Below the pieces are notes generated by a model. It saw only the letters and a list, made by a program, of their open reading frames with translations, was not told where the DNA came from and made no database searches. 64,000 bases of DNA from Colletotrichum lupini (taxonomy: Eukaryota > Ascomycota > Sordariomycetes > Glomerellales > Glomerellaceae), in NCBI RefSeq assembly GCF_023278565.1, contig NC_064672.1, forward strand, positions 2,542,001 to 2,606,000. The letters run 5' to 3'. Below are positions 23,752 to 36,968 of the stretch, piece by piece. The stretch's first letter is position 1. Every line of letters begins with the position of its first letter. The translations under genes and the position numbers were made by a program.

Positions 23752-23762
23752 TCCTCCTCCGA
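23752..23762 (+). promoter_or_regulatory. CCAATTGAGCT motif, proximal COX5 copy
   Basis: This copy lies close to the COX5 start codon, probably near or within the transcription start region. The same 11-mer occurs in ATP2 intron 1. A HAP-type CCAAT site is the likeliest meaning (inferred). Confidence 0.45.
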
Positions 23763-23819
23763 ACTCGACCGTTCTCCCTTTAGCGATTTTTCCGACGACA
23801 CATAAACCCCGACATAAAA

Positions 23820-24732
23820 ATGTTGCGCCCGACCGTTTCCCTGGCCCGTACCGGCCTGCGCGCCCACTCCGCCGTCATCCGCCGCGCCGCTTCCACCCAC
23901 GCCATCTCCAACCCTACGCTCGCCAACATCGAGAAGAGATGGGAGGGCATGCCCCTCCAGGAGCAGGCCGAGCTCTGGATGGCCCTGAGAGACCGCATGA
24001 AGGGCCCCTGGGCTGAGCTCACCCTTCAGGAGAAGAAGGCCGGTGCGTGACTATTTTCCATTACATTCCGTCGAGATAGAGAGAGGAAACGTGGTTCGAT
24101 GTCGGCCGAAAGGGGATTGAGAAAAGGGGGGAGGGAGATAAAGCCATTGAGGGAAGCTCGTCAACATCAATTGCTCGAGAGGAAGGAGGCATCTTATATA
24201 TGCCATCCGATGCTCTCTCTCAATTGGCTTTTTCTGATGCCCGAACCTCATGTCCATCCCCCCCATCCCTGTGCATACGCATTGCGTCACATCGAGAAAC
24301 CTCACAAAAAAACTAACGCAAATTGTCTCAACAGCCTACTGGATTGCCTTTGGCCCTCACGGTCCCCGCTCCGGTACCCCCGCCGGCGAGACCGGCCGCG
24401 TCTTCTGGGGCGTCATGGCCGCCGTCGCCGCCAGCTTGGCCATCTTCTCCACCGTCCGCATGTTCGCCGGTCCTGCTCCCGACACCATGACCAAGGAGTA
24501 CCAGGAGGCGTCCAACGAGTTCCTCAAGGTATGCAGCATACAACACTGGCAATCTTTCACTGCCGTCCTCGAATAGGGGACACGTCGGCGTCGACGGTGA
24601 AAACAAAAATATATCAGATGGCTAACCAACTCTTCCACTCGCGTACAGAAACAAAATTCCGACCCCCTCACTGGTCTCTCCTCCGAGGGCTACTCCGGCA
24701 AGGGCATGGTCCAGTCTCCTCCCAAGGCTTAA
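23820..24732 (+). CDS. COX5: Cytochrome c oxidase subunit V (Cox5 / mammalian COX4 family), mitochondrial precursor
   Basis: Exons 23820..24042, 24335..24528 and 24649..24732 give 166 aa. The N-terminus (MLRPTVSLARTGLRAHSAVIRRAASTHA) is an Arg-rich mitochondrial presequence. The matrix domain has IEKRWEGMPLQEQAELWMALRDR; the next exon begins AYWIAFGPHGPR, a family signature, and carries the single transmembrane helix (VFWGVMAAVAASLAIFSTV); the last exon is a short intermembrane tail ending SPPKA. This is a nuclear-encoded structural subunit of respiratory complex IV in the inner membrane. Intron 1 is unusually long for this window (292 nt). Only one isoform gene is seen here. The gene converges on the branching-enzyme gene and carries CCAAT boxes upstream, fitting expression linked to respiration. 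Confidence 0.95.
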
Positions 24733-25319
24733 AATCCCTTCCCGATATCCCGTTACCCTTCCCTATCTCGTCTCTTAGAATCACGAATCACAAATTCGAC
24801 ACACACCATGGCAGTTTTGCCCATGTATTAAATGACTACTAGTAGAAGGCTGGCTGGCATGGGCTGAGGGGGCTTTGCGACGTGACTCGAGGACAACCCA
24901 ATCTGCTTGGTGTAAATACTGTACTAAAAGAGCTGAATTCCAAGCAAATTTCCATTTGTTTCTTCAAACAAAGCTGGCCCCTTGATGTCGTGTCTAGACA
25001 TGTGGTGATTCACGTTTATCTCACGAACCTTCAACTGTTGGTCTTGTCACTCAATATCCTCCCTTGTATAGAAAGATATCACAGTTCACAGGCTGCCAAT
25101 GGGCGCCTCTTCACTTGTGGTCCAATGTAAGGTAGCCATGAAGAGGAGCTTGAAAGAACAGGTGGTAAATCTATTGGGTTTGATTTCTAGAAACACGGTG
25201 CTTTTGCATAACTCATGACAATTGCGATTAGCTTGGTAAGTAAGTCTCCTTCTCTTTCCCCTTCTCTAGTTGTCTTCCACTATCCATGGCCCTCTGCCTC
25301 TTCACCGTAACAGCACTGT
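24733..25319. other. Intergenic between convergent genes
   Basis: This AT-rich stretch holds the 3' flanks of COX5 and the branching-enzyme gene. No other feature is seen. Confidence 0.5.
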
Positions 25320-27819
25320 TTAGGAGTGCTGGGAGATGGGTGACTCCAAGCCAAGCACCTATACACTGTTAGTCTCATAGATCCTGTTATTGTATACGGA
25401 AACCTTACCAAGGCAGATCTGCTGGGAATGTAGACGTGAGTCCAGTTCTTGCGGTTGTTCCACTCCATGGCAGTGGTGAAGAATCGGGTTCCCTCATCCA
25501 CCCGCGCGTGACCTCCAAAGTCTTTGGAGTCAGTGTTGAGGATAACCTTGTAAGAGCCGGGCACATCAATGCCGATTCTGTAATCCGCGAAGCTCTCAGT
25601 GGGATGGAAGTTGAAAATGAAGACTACGCCAGCCCTCTCGAAAACAATGACCTTGTCATTCTCATTCTTGAGAGAGATGTACGCCTGAGGCGCGGCTAAC
25701 CAGCCGTACTTGCCCTCGGTGGTGTTCATTGCGCGATCAAAGTTGTTCAAAAATTGGTATCGAAGCAAATGATCATCAGTGAGGTTCAGCTGGCGTCTAG
25801 CATACCAGAACGAATTCTGGTTGCCCTCGCGCGGGAAGTCAAGCCATTCAGGATGGCCAAATTCATTGCCCTCAAAGTTCAGGTAGCCTTCGCCGCCGAG
25901 ACCGTGAGTCAACAGACGAATCATTTTGTGGAGGGCCATGCCGCGGTCAATGACCGGCGTCAAGGGAGTCAAAGTTGACATGTTCGTGTACATCTCGGCA
26001 TCGCAAAGATGAAACATGAGGGTCTTGTCACCCACAAGCCTGGACTTTGTTAGCTTCGAGTGTCGTGAGTTTCGTACAAAGGGTAAACGTACGCTTGGTC
26101 GTGACTTTCAGCATAGGCAATAGTCTTCTCGCCATGTCTCCGATTTGTGAGAGTGAAGCAGATGTTGCCAATGTCCCAGTTTTCGTCCTTCGTCTCCTTG
26201 AGGATCTTGATCCACATATCCGGGACAGCCATGGCGAGTCGATAATCGAAGCCCACACCACCAAGGGAGAGCGGCAGGCAAAGAGCCGGCATACCCGAAA
26301 CATCCTCAGCGATGGTAATAACTTCCGGGTACAATGAGTGCAGCAGTTCGTTCGCAATCATGAGGTAAGCAATCGCCTCCTCATCAGCGTCCGGCCCAAA
26401 GTACTCGTGGTAGCCACCAGAGAATCCACTATAGTTAGTAGTTGTTAGCAAGAAATAGTCAAGGAATGGTCTCACACATGTTGAGCACTTACGTTCCGAT
26501 ACCGTGGTGCTGGTAGAGCATGCTCGTCACACCGTCGAAACGGAAACCATCAAAGTGGTACTCGTCCATCCAGAACCGCAGGTTGCTGAGCAAGAATCTC
26601 ATCACTTCGTGATGACCGTAGTTGAACAGCCTGCTGTCCCACAGCTCATGGCGGCCACGTCCTCCCTCGTGGAAGTATTGGTGGTCTGTGCCGTCGAATT
26701 CGTTGAGTCCATCCAGAACGTTCTTGGAGGCATGGCTGTGAACAACATCGAGAAGCACAGTGATTCCCATGCTGTGAGCCACGTCGACCAATTCCTTGAG
26801 GTCTTCCGGTGGTCCGTAACGACTGCTAGCGGCGAAGAAGTTGTTGATCTGGTACCCAAAGCTGGCATAGTAGGCATGCTCCATAACTGCCATGAGCTGA
26901 ATAACGTTATATCCGAGATCTCGGATTCTGGGCAGCATGTTTTGGGTGAACTCCTTGTAAGTTGCAACGCGCAACTCGGGTGATGAGATTCCCACATGGG
27001 CCTCGTATACGCGTGCGCTGCGAGGCTTTTGTGGCCTCGGGTACTTGAACTCGTACTTTTCTCCCGCAGGAGGATTCCAGAAACGAGCATCGTAAGCTGG
27101 GGATACGGACAGATCTTGCGTCACGTACTTGATCCACGCAGGGAGCCGGTCGACGCGCTCGCCGCTGGGAAGTTGCAAGGAGATCTATAATGATGTGAGC
27201 CCAACCACGCGTCAGAAATGCTGTGAAATGAGCGTACCTTGACTTTGGAGTTGTGAGGGATTGCAGCCTGGCCATTGTTTGCGGGAAGAGTAATTTCGAA
27301 AACTCCGAAGTCATTCTTCTTCATCTCATGAGAGTTCCGGTCCCAATTATCTGTTGCCACCCAATCAGCGTGTGCAAGTATACTAGATACGATTCAACTC
27401 ACTGAAGTCACCAGTCAGGAAAGCCTGAGTGGCGTTGGGTGCCCATTCTCGGTAAATGATGTTGTTGTCATGGTCGACATTGAATCCAAAGAGTGAGGTG
27501 CCCTATTCACCCAACTTAGCTCTTGGAAGGAAAATACGAGCTCACTTGACTTACCTTGGAGAACTTCTCAAGCCCACCTTCAGTATCATTGATTTTCTTG
27601 ATCCAGTCCTGAGCGCGAGAGTAGCGCCTCTTCAAGGATTCCTGAAAAGGCGACAGCCAGGGGTCAAGCTTGACAACGCCTGACATATTTTAGACAGTGG
27701 CCCTACAAGGAGATATGATCAGGAAGCTTACCAGTGCCATCGGTTGGGAAGCCATCGGCAGCACCGCTCGGTCCGTCTAGAGCGATGGTATTGGCAGAGT
27801 TCTGAGCAACAGCGGCCAT
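25320..27819 (-). CDS. GLC3: 1,4-alpha-glucan (glycogen) branching enzyme
   Basis: Eight exons on the minus strand (27819..27732, 27679..27555, 27502..27403, 27350..27238, 27184..26493, 26428..26093, 26039..25409, 25358..25320) give 707 aa, the usual size of the eukaryotic enzyme. It forms alpha-1,6 branches in glycogen in the cytosol. Domains: an N-terminal CBM48-type module (about 60-165, with [20 protein letters not shown]), a GH13 barrel, and a C-terminal beta domain. GH13 motifs are intact: [21 protein letters not shown] with nucleophile Asp359; ITIAEDVSG with acid/base Glu414; and AESHDQALVGDK with the third acidic residue. Every intron join restores a conserved motif, so the model is strong apart from the two end exons. 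The last exon encodes only 12 residues. The upstream side carries a degenerate pentamer repeat at 28041-28070. Confidence 0.93.
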
Positions 27820-30188
27820 GTTGGTTGATGACGATAGAGCTTGCGGTGGTAAGGCGAAGTTGATGGTGCGGGGCAGAACCGCGGTTGTTTGAGCTGAACT
27901 CGATCTAAAGTAGGGCAGATAAAGCACGTCAGGTGTCGTTCAGAGATGGTCGGCAGTATGAAGCAGGGTAAGGTGAGAAGGGAAGAGGCAGCGAGGGGTG
28001 GGATTGAAAGCAATGGAAAGCTCCCCGCACAAAATGTTGAGGTAAGGTGAGGTGAGGCAAGGTAAGGTAGGACAGTTATGTGACGGCAGAGCCAAGCAAG
28101 TACCTGAGCTCGATGGAGATTTCACGCCTTTCCTAACGTAGGTCGGTAGGGGTCTGGAGCTAGGCAAGGAATGCGCAGATTGGGAGCAATCTCTGCAGGA
28201 ATTGAGCGAGTCTGGGGTTCTCGAACAAGCGTTGGACGTTGGATTAGGTGTAGAGAAGAGGTCGGCCAACGGTGTCGAGAAGGAAGATGCAAGGGAGAGA
28301 AATAAACACAGATGATTGCTTTCTTGGACAAATGCCAGTAACAGTCTGTTTGGATTGCCTGATAATTCCCCCGCAGTGCCGGGATAAGCTTGGGATGGGT
28401 TTAACCTTCCAAACCACAGACCTAAGGATGGGAAGGGAGAGCTCAAGGTATATCAATTGGCGCTGTGCATGATATGACGTCGTGGGGCAACGCAGCTGGG
28501 AGCTCGCACCTCGCAAAAAGCAGCCCGGTCAGTAATTACACTATGCTAAGGTAACCAAAAGTATTACCCCATACATCTCGATAGGATGAAGCACCACCAG
28601 TGGTACCTACGGGGCAAAGGTCCAGGCCTTCCTCTCATCACCTCACTTATGGTTGGCCTGGCTGGTGCGACCAATTCAACGAGAATTGCTGCTCCATCGG
28701 AAGTGGCAGGACGCTAAGGCAAGGTAGGAACGAGAAAAAATATGCTGCCGCCACTCGAGAACCCCTCCCTGGGGATGCCTGTTTGGTGCATCTCAATTCT
28801 CAACAACAAAAAATTCACCGGCCGAATCAAAACGGGGTTGATGGACGACCAAGGCGCCGCGCAGCCGATTGGACTCATCGCCACCTCCGGAAGGGTGGTG
28901 GAACTGGTGGTTGGCCCCCAGCACACCCACAGCGCTCATCCAGTTGATCCAGCCTAAGTCCAAGGCGAAAAGGCGACGCTGAAGGTTGAGGCACTTCTTT
29001 TAGCGGCTGAAACTCCGCGTTGGTACTTGAATTTGCTCGGCAACCCCGTCTTCTCACTCGATGGACTGATGGAGGCGTTATTTGGTTGCCGGGTTTGCAC
29101 CTTGCTCCTTCGAGGTGAGGAAAAGAGGGTAACGTCGATAGGTAATGCCCTCCATCAACCAGTAAGAAGAGGAAAGGGGAACAGGGGAGACGAGTACGAG
29201 TTATCAATATCAGCGTTGGTGGGACCGATATGTCGTTATCGTCGCCAAATGCCATCACCGATACGTCGTGGGCCCTCTGAGAATTGCATGCCAGACGCAC
29301 AGTGGTGGAGCTTTTCTGCTAACATGAACTCTGGGGGTGGGCTAGAGGCGCAACAAAGTAGTTTCGGGTGATTCACACCAGATGCACCAGTCGTCCAACA
29401 CACTTCTCTTCATATTTCTGCATAATGATAGACAGGTATGACAACTTATACGGACCAAACAGAACTTTCTAACAGAGTAAACCGACGTTAAATCTCACGG
29501 TCCGCATTGGGAAACCGTTAGAGACGGCTGTTTCCAGAACTAACAAAGCGCCCTTCACTCCCCAATACAATACAAGATTCATCCCCTCACAATGTGCAGC
29601 CTGGTCTTGTAGATCCAATGGGCAGCCATAGTAATCTATCATGGCCCATTGTTCTCAGTATTTTGCTAGATGTTCAAAGGGCAGCCCAGGCTCAGGCATG
29701 GACATGGGCCACAGTCCCTTCGCACCAAAAGCTTGATCGGTCCTATCTGGTTCGATTACCACTCCCAAATAGGGCAGAATCCAAGATATGCCAGTGATCG
29801 CGGCCGGGGTATACCAAGCTAACGCAAGCTCTGGTGCCATGGGAATTGACTTTAGGAAGGTGAGCAATCTAGAAACCATTCTCGAAGTGCAAGCTGATAG
29901 CTGGGAGCTTTCCCCAGTGTTAGCCGCTCCTAAGCGCTGCTGTGCTGGAGCTCCAGCTCCCCAACCCCGCATCCGGGCCACACGACCGCCGACAGCTCTG
30001 GGCAAGGTCCCTTATCCGGCCTATCTATCGAGCCAGCCACACTCTCACGACATCCCCTCCGGTCACCGGACTCCCCGTCATCATTACCGACGTCCCCCAA
30101 ACACGAAGGCCACGATCGATAGCGACGAGCTTCACGAATAATTACGGCGGCTATCTGACTATGGTCCCTTGATCGGGCACCCGAAACA
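27820..30188. other. Divergent intergenic region between GLC3 and ClpX genes
   Basis: No recognisable coding sequence in 2.4 kb. It holds the two promoters and leaders. The GLC3 side has a run of six GGTRA-like pentamers at 28041-28070 and a C/T-biased leader. Confidence 0.45.
28041..28070. repeat. Degenerate pentamer repeat (GGTRA)x6
   Basis: Six consecutive 5-bp units (GGTAA, GGTGA, GGTGA, GGCAA, GGTAA, GGTAG) lie upstream of GLC3. The opposite strand reads as TTACC/TCACC units. Function unknown. Confidence 0.75.
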
Positions 30189-31999
30189 ATGGCTCTATCC
30201 ACGAGGCCGCAGGCCTATACATGCGCACGATGCCTTCTCCTCTCGAGTGCTAAGCGCACCTTCTCCGCCTCCTCCGCTGCTCGAACCGCCCCGAGACGTT
30301 CACAAGACTTCAACTCGGGTTTCACAAGCAGTTATGATCCGACTAGTGATACTGGCCGCGGGCCCATGTTCAACAAGAACAACTTCGGAGTTCCGCAATT
30401 CTATCCCCGAGACCTGAAGAAGCGTGTAGACGACTATGTTGTCGGCCAACATCGAGCGAAGAAGACCATCTGCTCCACCATCTTCAACCACTATCAAGGA
30501 GTGCGGCGGAGAAGGCACCAGGAACACGAGGAGAAGCTACAGAGAGAAAAGGCCGAGAGGCAACGCTATGCCCGAGATAGAGACATTCTCGAGAGGCGTG
30601 ACATTCATCCTGTTCAAGGTCAGCGAGGTCGTCAGTCTGCCTTCCAGCGCTTTCCTGCTGATGACGAGTGGCCCCAAGATGAGTTCCCTGGCCATGCCGA
30701 ATCTACCCAACACTTGGATGAAGGCTATGAGTCGTCCACCGGTTTCGACGGTTCCTATCTTGCCGAGGAACCTGCAACCCCTCCTCCAGTCAAGATTGAC
30801 AAGAGCAACTTACTGCTCATCGGTCCCACCGGTGTCGGAAAGACATACATACTAGAGTAGGCTTGTCATGGATACCCTTAATGTCTGCCGAGAGTCTAAT
30901 ATGCCACAGAACTTTAAGCAAGAAGCTCAACGTACCGTTCACGATATCCGATTGCAATGGATTCACCCAGGCCGGCTATATCGGACAGGATGTCGAGACA
31001 TGCGTAGAGAGACTACTGATCGAATCGAATTACGACATCAAGGCTACAGAGCAGGGAATTATCGTACTGGACGAATTTGATAAGCTGGCGAAAAGGGAGA
31101 GCATGAATGGCCGCGACGTTGGCGGAGAAGGCGTTCAGCAAGCTTTACTCAAGCTCGTCGAAGGCTCCAAAGTAACAATCAACGTCAAGGACAACCGCTC
31201 GTCACGATCAACACCTCCTATTACAACAAATTATACTTCTTCGAGTTCAACGTCAGCCCCTCAATCGACTCCACCTCAGGGCAAGGTCGATCAGTACACA
31301 ATCGACACGACAAATATTCTGTTCGTCTTTTGTGGTGCTTTCGTTGGTCTTGACAAAGTTATTGTCCGGAGAGTATCGAAGCCATCCATGGGCTTTGGCT
31401 CAGAACTGAAAGGAAAACATGGCCTCGCCGGCAATCAGCACGACTTACCGCGCCAATCATTCTCGCATCTGCCACATGTTGACCCCGAGGCACCAGCCTC
31501 AGCATACACTCCCTTGGACCTCACGACGCCAGTAGACCTGCAGGTGTTTGGATTCATCCCTGAACTAATTGGTAGAGTGCACAACATCTGTGCACTTAGT
31601 CCTTTATCCTTGAATGATCTTTACAGGATTCTGACTGAGCCGCGTAACTCCCTGGTTGCGCAATACACTGCTCTGTTCGAAACATATCCTTCCAAGCTAC
31701 GCTTCACGCAGAAAGCCTTATATGCAATCGCGGAACGTGCTGCGAAGGCCAAGACCGGGGCTCGAGGCCTCAAGATGGAGATGGAGAGAGTTTTGGCAGA
31801 GCCGATTTTCGATGCGCCGATGTCATACGTCTTGATCACCGAAGGTTGCGTCAAGGGCACTGAGAAAGCCGGATACTGGGGCAAGGACGGCCGTTTGGAA
31901 CTGGAGCGGCGTATGGCTGACGAGGACGCTGAACCTGGATCGCGGCCAGAGGATGTCACCTTTGAGCAGTATCGCGAGGCTGGCCAGAGTGGTGCATGA
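30189..31999 (+). CDS. MCX1: Mitochondrial ClpX-type AAA+ unfoldase (Mcx1)
   Basis: Exons 30189..30856 and 30910..31999 give 585 aa. The N-terminus is rich in Arg and Ser without early acidic residues, consistent with mitochondrial import. The zinc-binding domain of bacterial ClpX is absent, as in yeast Mcx1. Core motifs: YPRDLKKRVDDYVVGQHRAKK; Walker A GPTGVGKT at 212-219; the pore-loop-side sequence AGYIGQDVE; Walker B VLDEFDK with Asp277-Glu278; and the Arg-finger region FIPELIGR. The intron join reads GKTYILETLSKKLNVPF and restores the fold. Between the first helical block and Walker A there is a charged Arg/Glu/Gln-rich insertion of roughly 100 residues, and another Ser/Thr/Pro-rich insertion before DTTNILFVFCGAF. 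The family unfolds matrix proteins, in animals together with ClpP; whether a ClpP partner exists here cannot be seen. Confidence 0.92.
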
Positions 32000-32888
32000 G
32001 GCTGTCGCAGACAATGAGCTTATGTTATATATATTTCCCTTGTTACGGAGTCTTGGAGTTGGCAAGGTGCTTGAGCTCGATTCATGATGCACGAAAATGT
32101 ATAAACTCATGCATGAACGTTGCTCCTCGTCAGTCGTGAAGTACTTGGTTGTTTCTGAAAAGCATTATTGCTGCACCTAACACTCGTGGGAATACGAAAG
32201 CCATGATGAATTTAGGTAGGAACATATGGCGAGTGGAGCTATCAGCTATTGTTAGTGATTCAATGCGAACGTCAGGTTGTCGGCGGAGACACCTCGGCTC
32301 GGACGGATATGGCGATGTTCGGAGGGGAGGAAGGGGGTCAGGGACTGAAGCGTGCATGCAAGCTGGCACCTGGGGGCGACGGCTCTCGTCACCCGGGGGA
32401 TCGGGGACACGTAGGCATTGGGAGCCCGCACCGGAGTCCTTCCTCTTCTTCAGTGCCTGGAGAGCCTGGGAAAGGCAACAAGGCCCCAACATTTGCAAGA
32501 TTCACCCGCAGTCCCCACGCCGAGTGGGATCCTTCAATTCCAGGTTGGATGGGCGAGTCTGGCAGCTTGGAGCCAGGCCAAAAGAAAAAAAAGTTTCCCG
32601 TCATTTCCTGAAGGCGAAGCTCCCAAGGCGTGCCCGGCTGCGGTGCTCCAATTGAACCCGAGCGTGGACCCGGTGTATCCCGGAGAGAGGAGCTCATCCA
32701 AATCGAGACTAGCGCGGCGAGGTAATTTTTCCTACTCAGATTCCGGTCACGTGACGCCCCCGAGCAAAGCTCTAACCGACGAAGCGTACATCCCGAGCAA
32801 AACTGCTCACTTCCTCCTAAGTCCTCCTCCAACTTTCAACCATCACCTCTCCACTCCCATCCGAAGTCGCCCTTAATCATCTGTGAAG
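32000..32888. other. ATP2 upstream region
   Basis: No gene is seen. The last 250 nt form the ATP2 promoter and leader; a CCAATTGAA box lies near 32649 and a CACGTGAC motif near 32747. Open frames here lack coding character. Confidence 0.45.
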
Positions 32889-34856
<1,968 letters not shown>

Positions 34857-35473
34857 ACGATTCGCGACGAAAATACCAAATGACGTCGAGAGTTGGGGCG
34901 TTGAGCCTGTGTATAGAAGAGGAACGATGGAACGGGGAGGTTTCTTAGCTCAATCCAAGTCTCTTTTGTGAGCTGTGTACCAAGAAATCTACTTAATTCC
35001 TCTTGTAGTTGAGAGAATCTCCTTATTTCTTCAGCCGTTTTCCCCCCAATGCAAGTGACTCGCCATGCTTCCCGACTAGTGACATGCTCGTGATCCTCCC
35101 ATTCGGTTTATGACCAATAGCAAGAGTTCCACCCTCAATCCTAGACGTGGACGTCTCATCATATAATTGGCAATATCCCTTGCCCAAAGGTTCTAATTGA
35201 CGCAACGGCACTATGTCGTCACTTGGCCAACATCTTCTAAAGTAATCACACGGATGCCACCGCCTCGACTTGGAGCAGTGAACCCTCGAGCCGGCATGTC
35301 GGAGGAAAGTCGCTAACGACATGAAGTCTTTTGCTGTCCAGGCGCCGGCGTGTTGCTCACAATGTGTTGTCCATTTCCTGCTCGCTACAGAGTTCACTTT
35401 TCTCACTCGATAGAATTACCAAGCTGCAACGCGCTTCTTCGGCTGGAGCAGCCGTGGCATGGAATAGACAGCT

Positions 35474-35498
35474 TGAGCTGAGCTGAGCTGAGCTGAGC
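35474..35498. repeat. Microsatellite (TGAGC)x5
   Basis: Five exact pentanucleotide copies lie in non-coding DNA downstream of ATP2. Confidence 0.9.
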
Positions 35499-36878
35499 CG
35501 TACCCTACGTCGTCTTGGAGACTATTGGCTCAATGAGAGAGGGAGGCATATTACTATTGGTATGAGGAGCTACCTAAACAGAGATCTCTTGTTTGGTCTT
35601 CCAGTTTTCTGATACAAAAAGTTGGGGCCGCTTCACCCTCTCGGCTCAGCAGCGCTCTCTCAGCCATTCTTTTCCGTCGAACCGAGGTGGCCAGTTCCTT
35701 GTCAATCTGCTCCTGGGAGCCCACCGCGCCTGCGGCTGCTTTGGGGGTAAAGTAGGGATTTCACATCTTCTTTCATCTATAGATAGTTCTCTTTAACAGC
35801 GTCTAGTCTATGGAGTGTATTCCGGTCGGAATGTGCGTAAGATGATGAGCAAAGCTACTTGGAGGTGAAAACGTCTTGAATATCTAGATTTTGATAATGA
35901 TACGTCCTCGCGAACGAAGATGCACAACGCGCGTGTTACTAAACGTGGAGGATTTCGAAGCCATCGATGGCTCTAGTAGTCCATCCCACTTAGTTGACAA
36001 TTCCAGTCTAATATTTATTGCCGGGGGAGTATAGAGGTTCGGCTTACATCTCCATGGTGAAGAAGCTGTCTTCTGCTAGCGCTCAGTATGGCCTTTCGTG
36101 ATGCTCATTGACTGTCTTGGAGAATCAGTGAGCCTTTAATATCCAACGTCGTCAAAACACTTGTTAGATACCTGGAGTCTGAACTCGTGAATCTTGTTGT
36201 CTATTTTTGTCAAAGTAGGTTCCTAGGTCTAACTTGATGAGAAGCTCTTGGAGTTGAGATAGACCAGCACTCCAAAGAAGTTGAATGTTGGTGCCGGATT
36301 CCTCCGATGTGTCCAAGAAAGAGCAAACCACCAGCAGGCTTATTGTAAAGGGAGATGGGCATTGGGAGCGAAGTGAGTAAGGTTATAGAACGACGTCAGC
36401 CATGTAAGGTGCTGGACTAATTGAGCTCGTTCTCCTGCGTACACCGGGCGTCGCAAGACCATGGCAGGATCAAGGATTGCTGGATATCGCAGTGCCCGCA
36501 ATGTCATATTATCATTATCGATAGAGCATTGCACCATACGAGATCAAGTTTCAATGTCTGCCTTGCGGGCGGGGGGGCTTTGAGAGCAGAGAAGCTAAGC
36601 AGGTTGAGTTCATTGAGTTACAGATACAACTACGGATGCTGGAGGACCTACAGTGAGGTATAAAACAGGGGAAGCTCGACGCATGGAGTAGTGTGCCTCT
36701 GCGCCCGACCGTCCCCAATCTGGCAGGGCGGGACTGGCTCGTTGTAAGCGAACGCGGCTGTCCGTCTCCGGTGACAATGACGATAATAGTGATAATGATA
36801 GCCTTATAACTAATCCTTACGCAAGCCTTAACTTAGTTATACAGCCATCTCTCATAGATCGTCAGCCCTGCCTTTGAG

Positions 36879-36968
36879 CGTATTCGTGAACGGATACCTT
36901 ATACCTAAAAGTTGAGTAAGCCCTACCTATAGTCGACTCTCGTGCTAACGTATCCGAGAACGGATACG
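36879..36968. repeat. Pair of related hairpins
   Basis: CGTATCCGAGAACGGATACG at 36949-36968 is a perfect 8-bp inverted repeat with loop AGAA. Seventy bases before it, 36879-36898 carries a version differing at three positions with loop TGAA. The shared stems suggest a duplicated structural element, such as part of a mobile-element end. Confidence 0.6.

Larger units (their letters stand above)
22671..23819. other. COX5 upstream region
   Basis: No gene is seen. The stretch contains two exact copies of CCAATTGAGCT (23183-23193 and 23752-23762), the second only 58 nt before the COX5 start codon, plus further CCAAT/ATTGG boxes near 23525 and 23578. CCAAT boxes are the known binding site of the HAP complex, which controls respiratory genes in fungi. 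Confidence 0.5.

Noticed and set aside
25280..25319. Read-through C-terminus of the branching enzyme (..[10 protein letters not shown]..)
   Set aside because: A GT-AG intron (25408..25359) restores a normal short C-terminal end, [14 protein letters not shown], so the longer frame is intronic read-through.
36591..36652. A 5S rRNA-like string (GAAGCTAAGCAGG followed by GGATGCTGGAGGACC)
   Set aside because: It resembles animal-type 5S internal promoter boxes, but the spacing is about 10 nt too long, the flanks do not match a 5S gene, and filamentous ascomycete 5S genes have a different box A.
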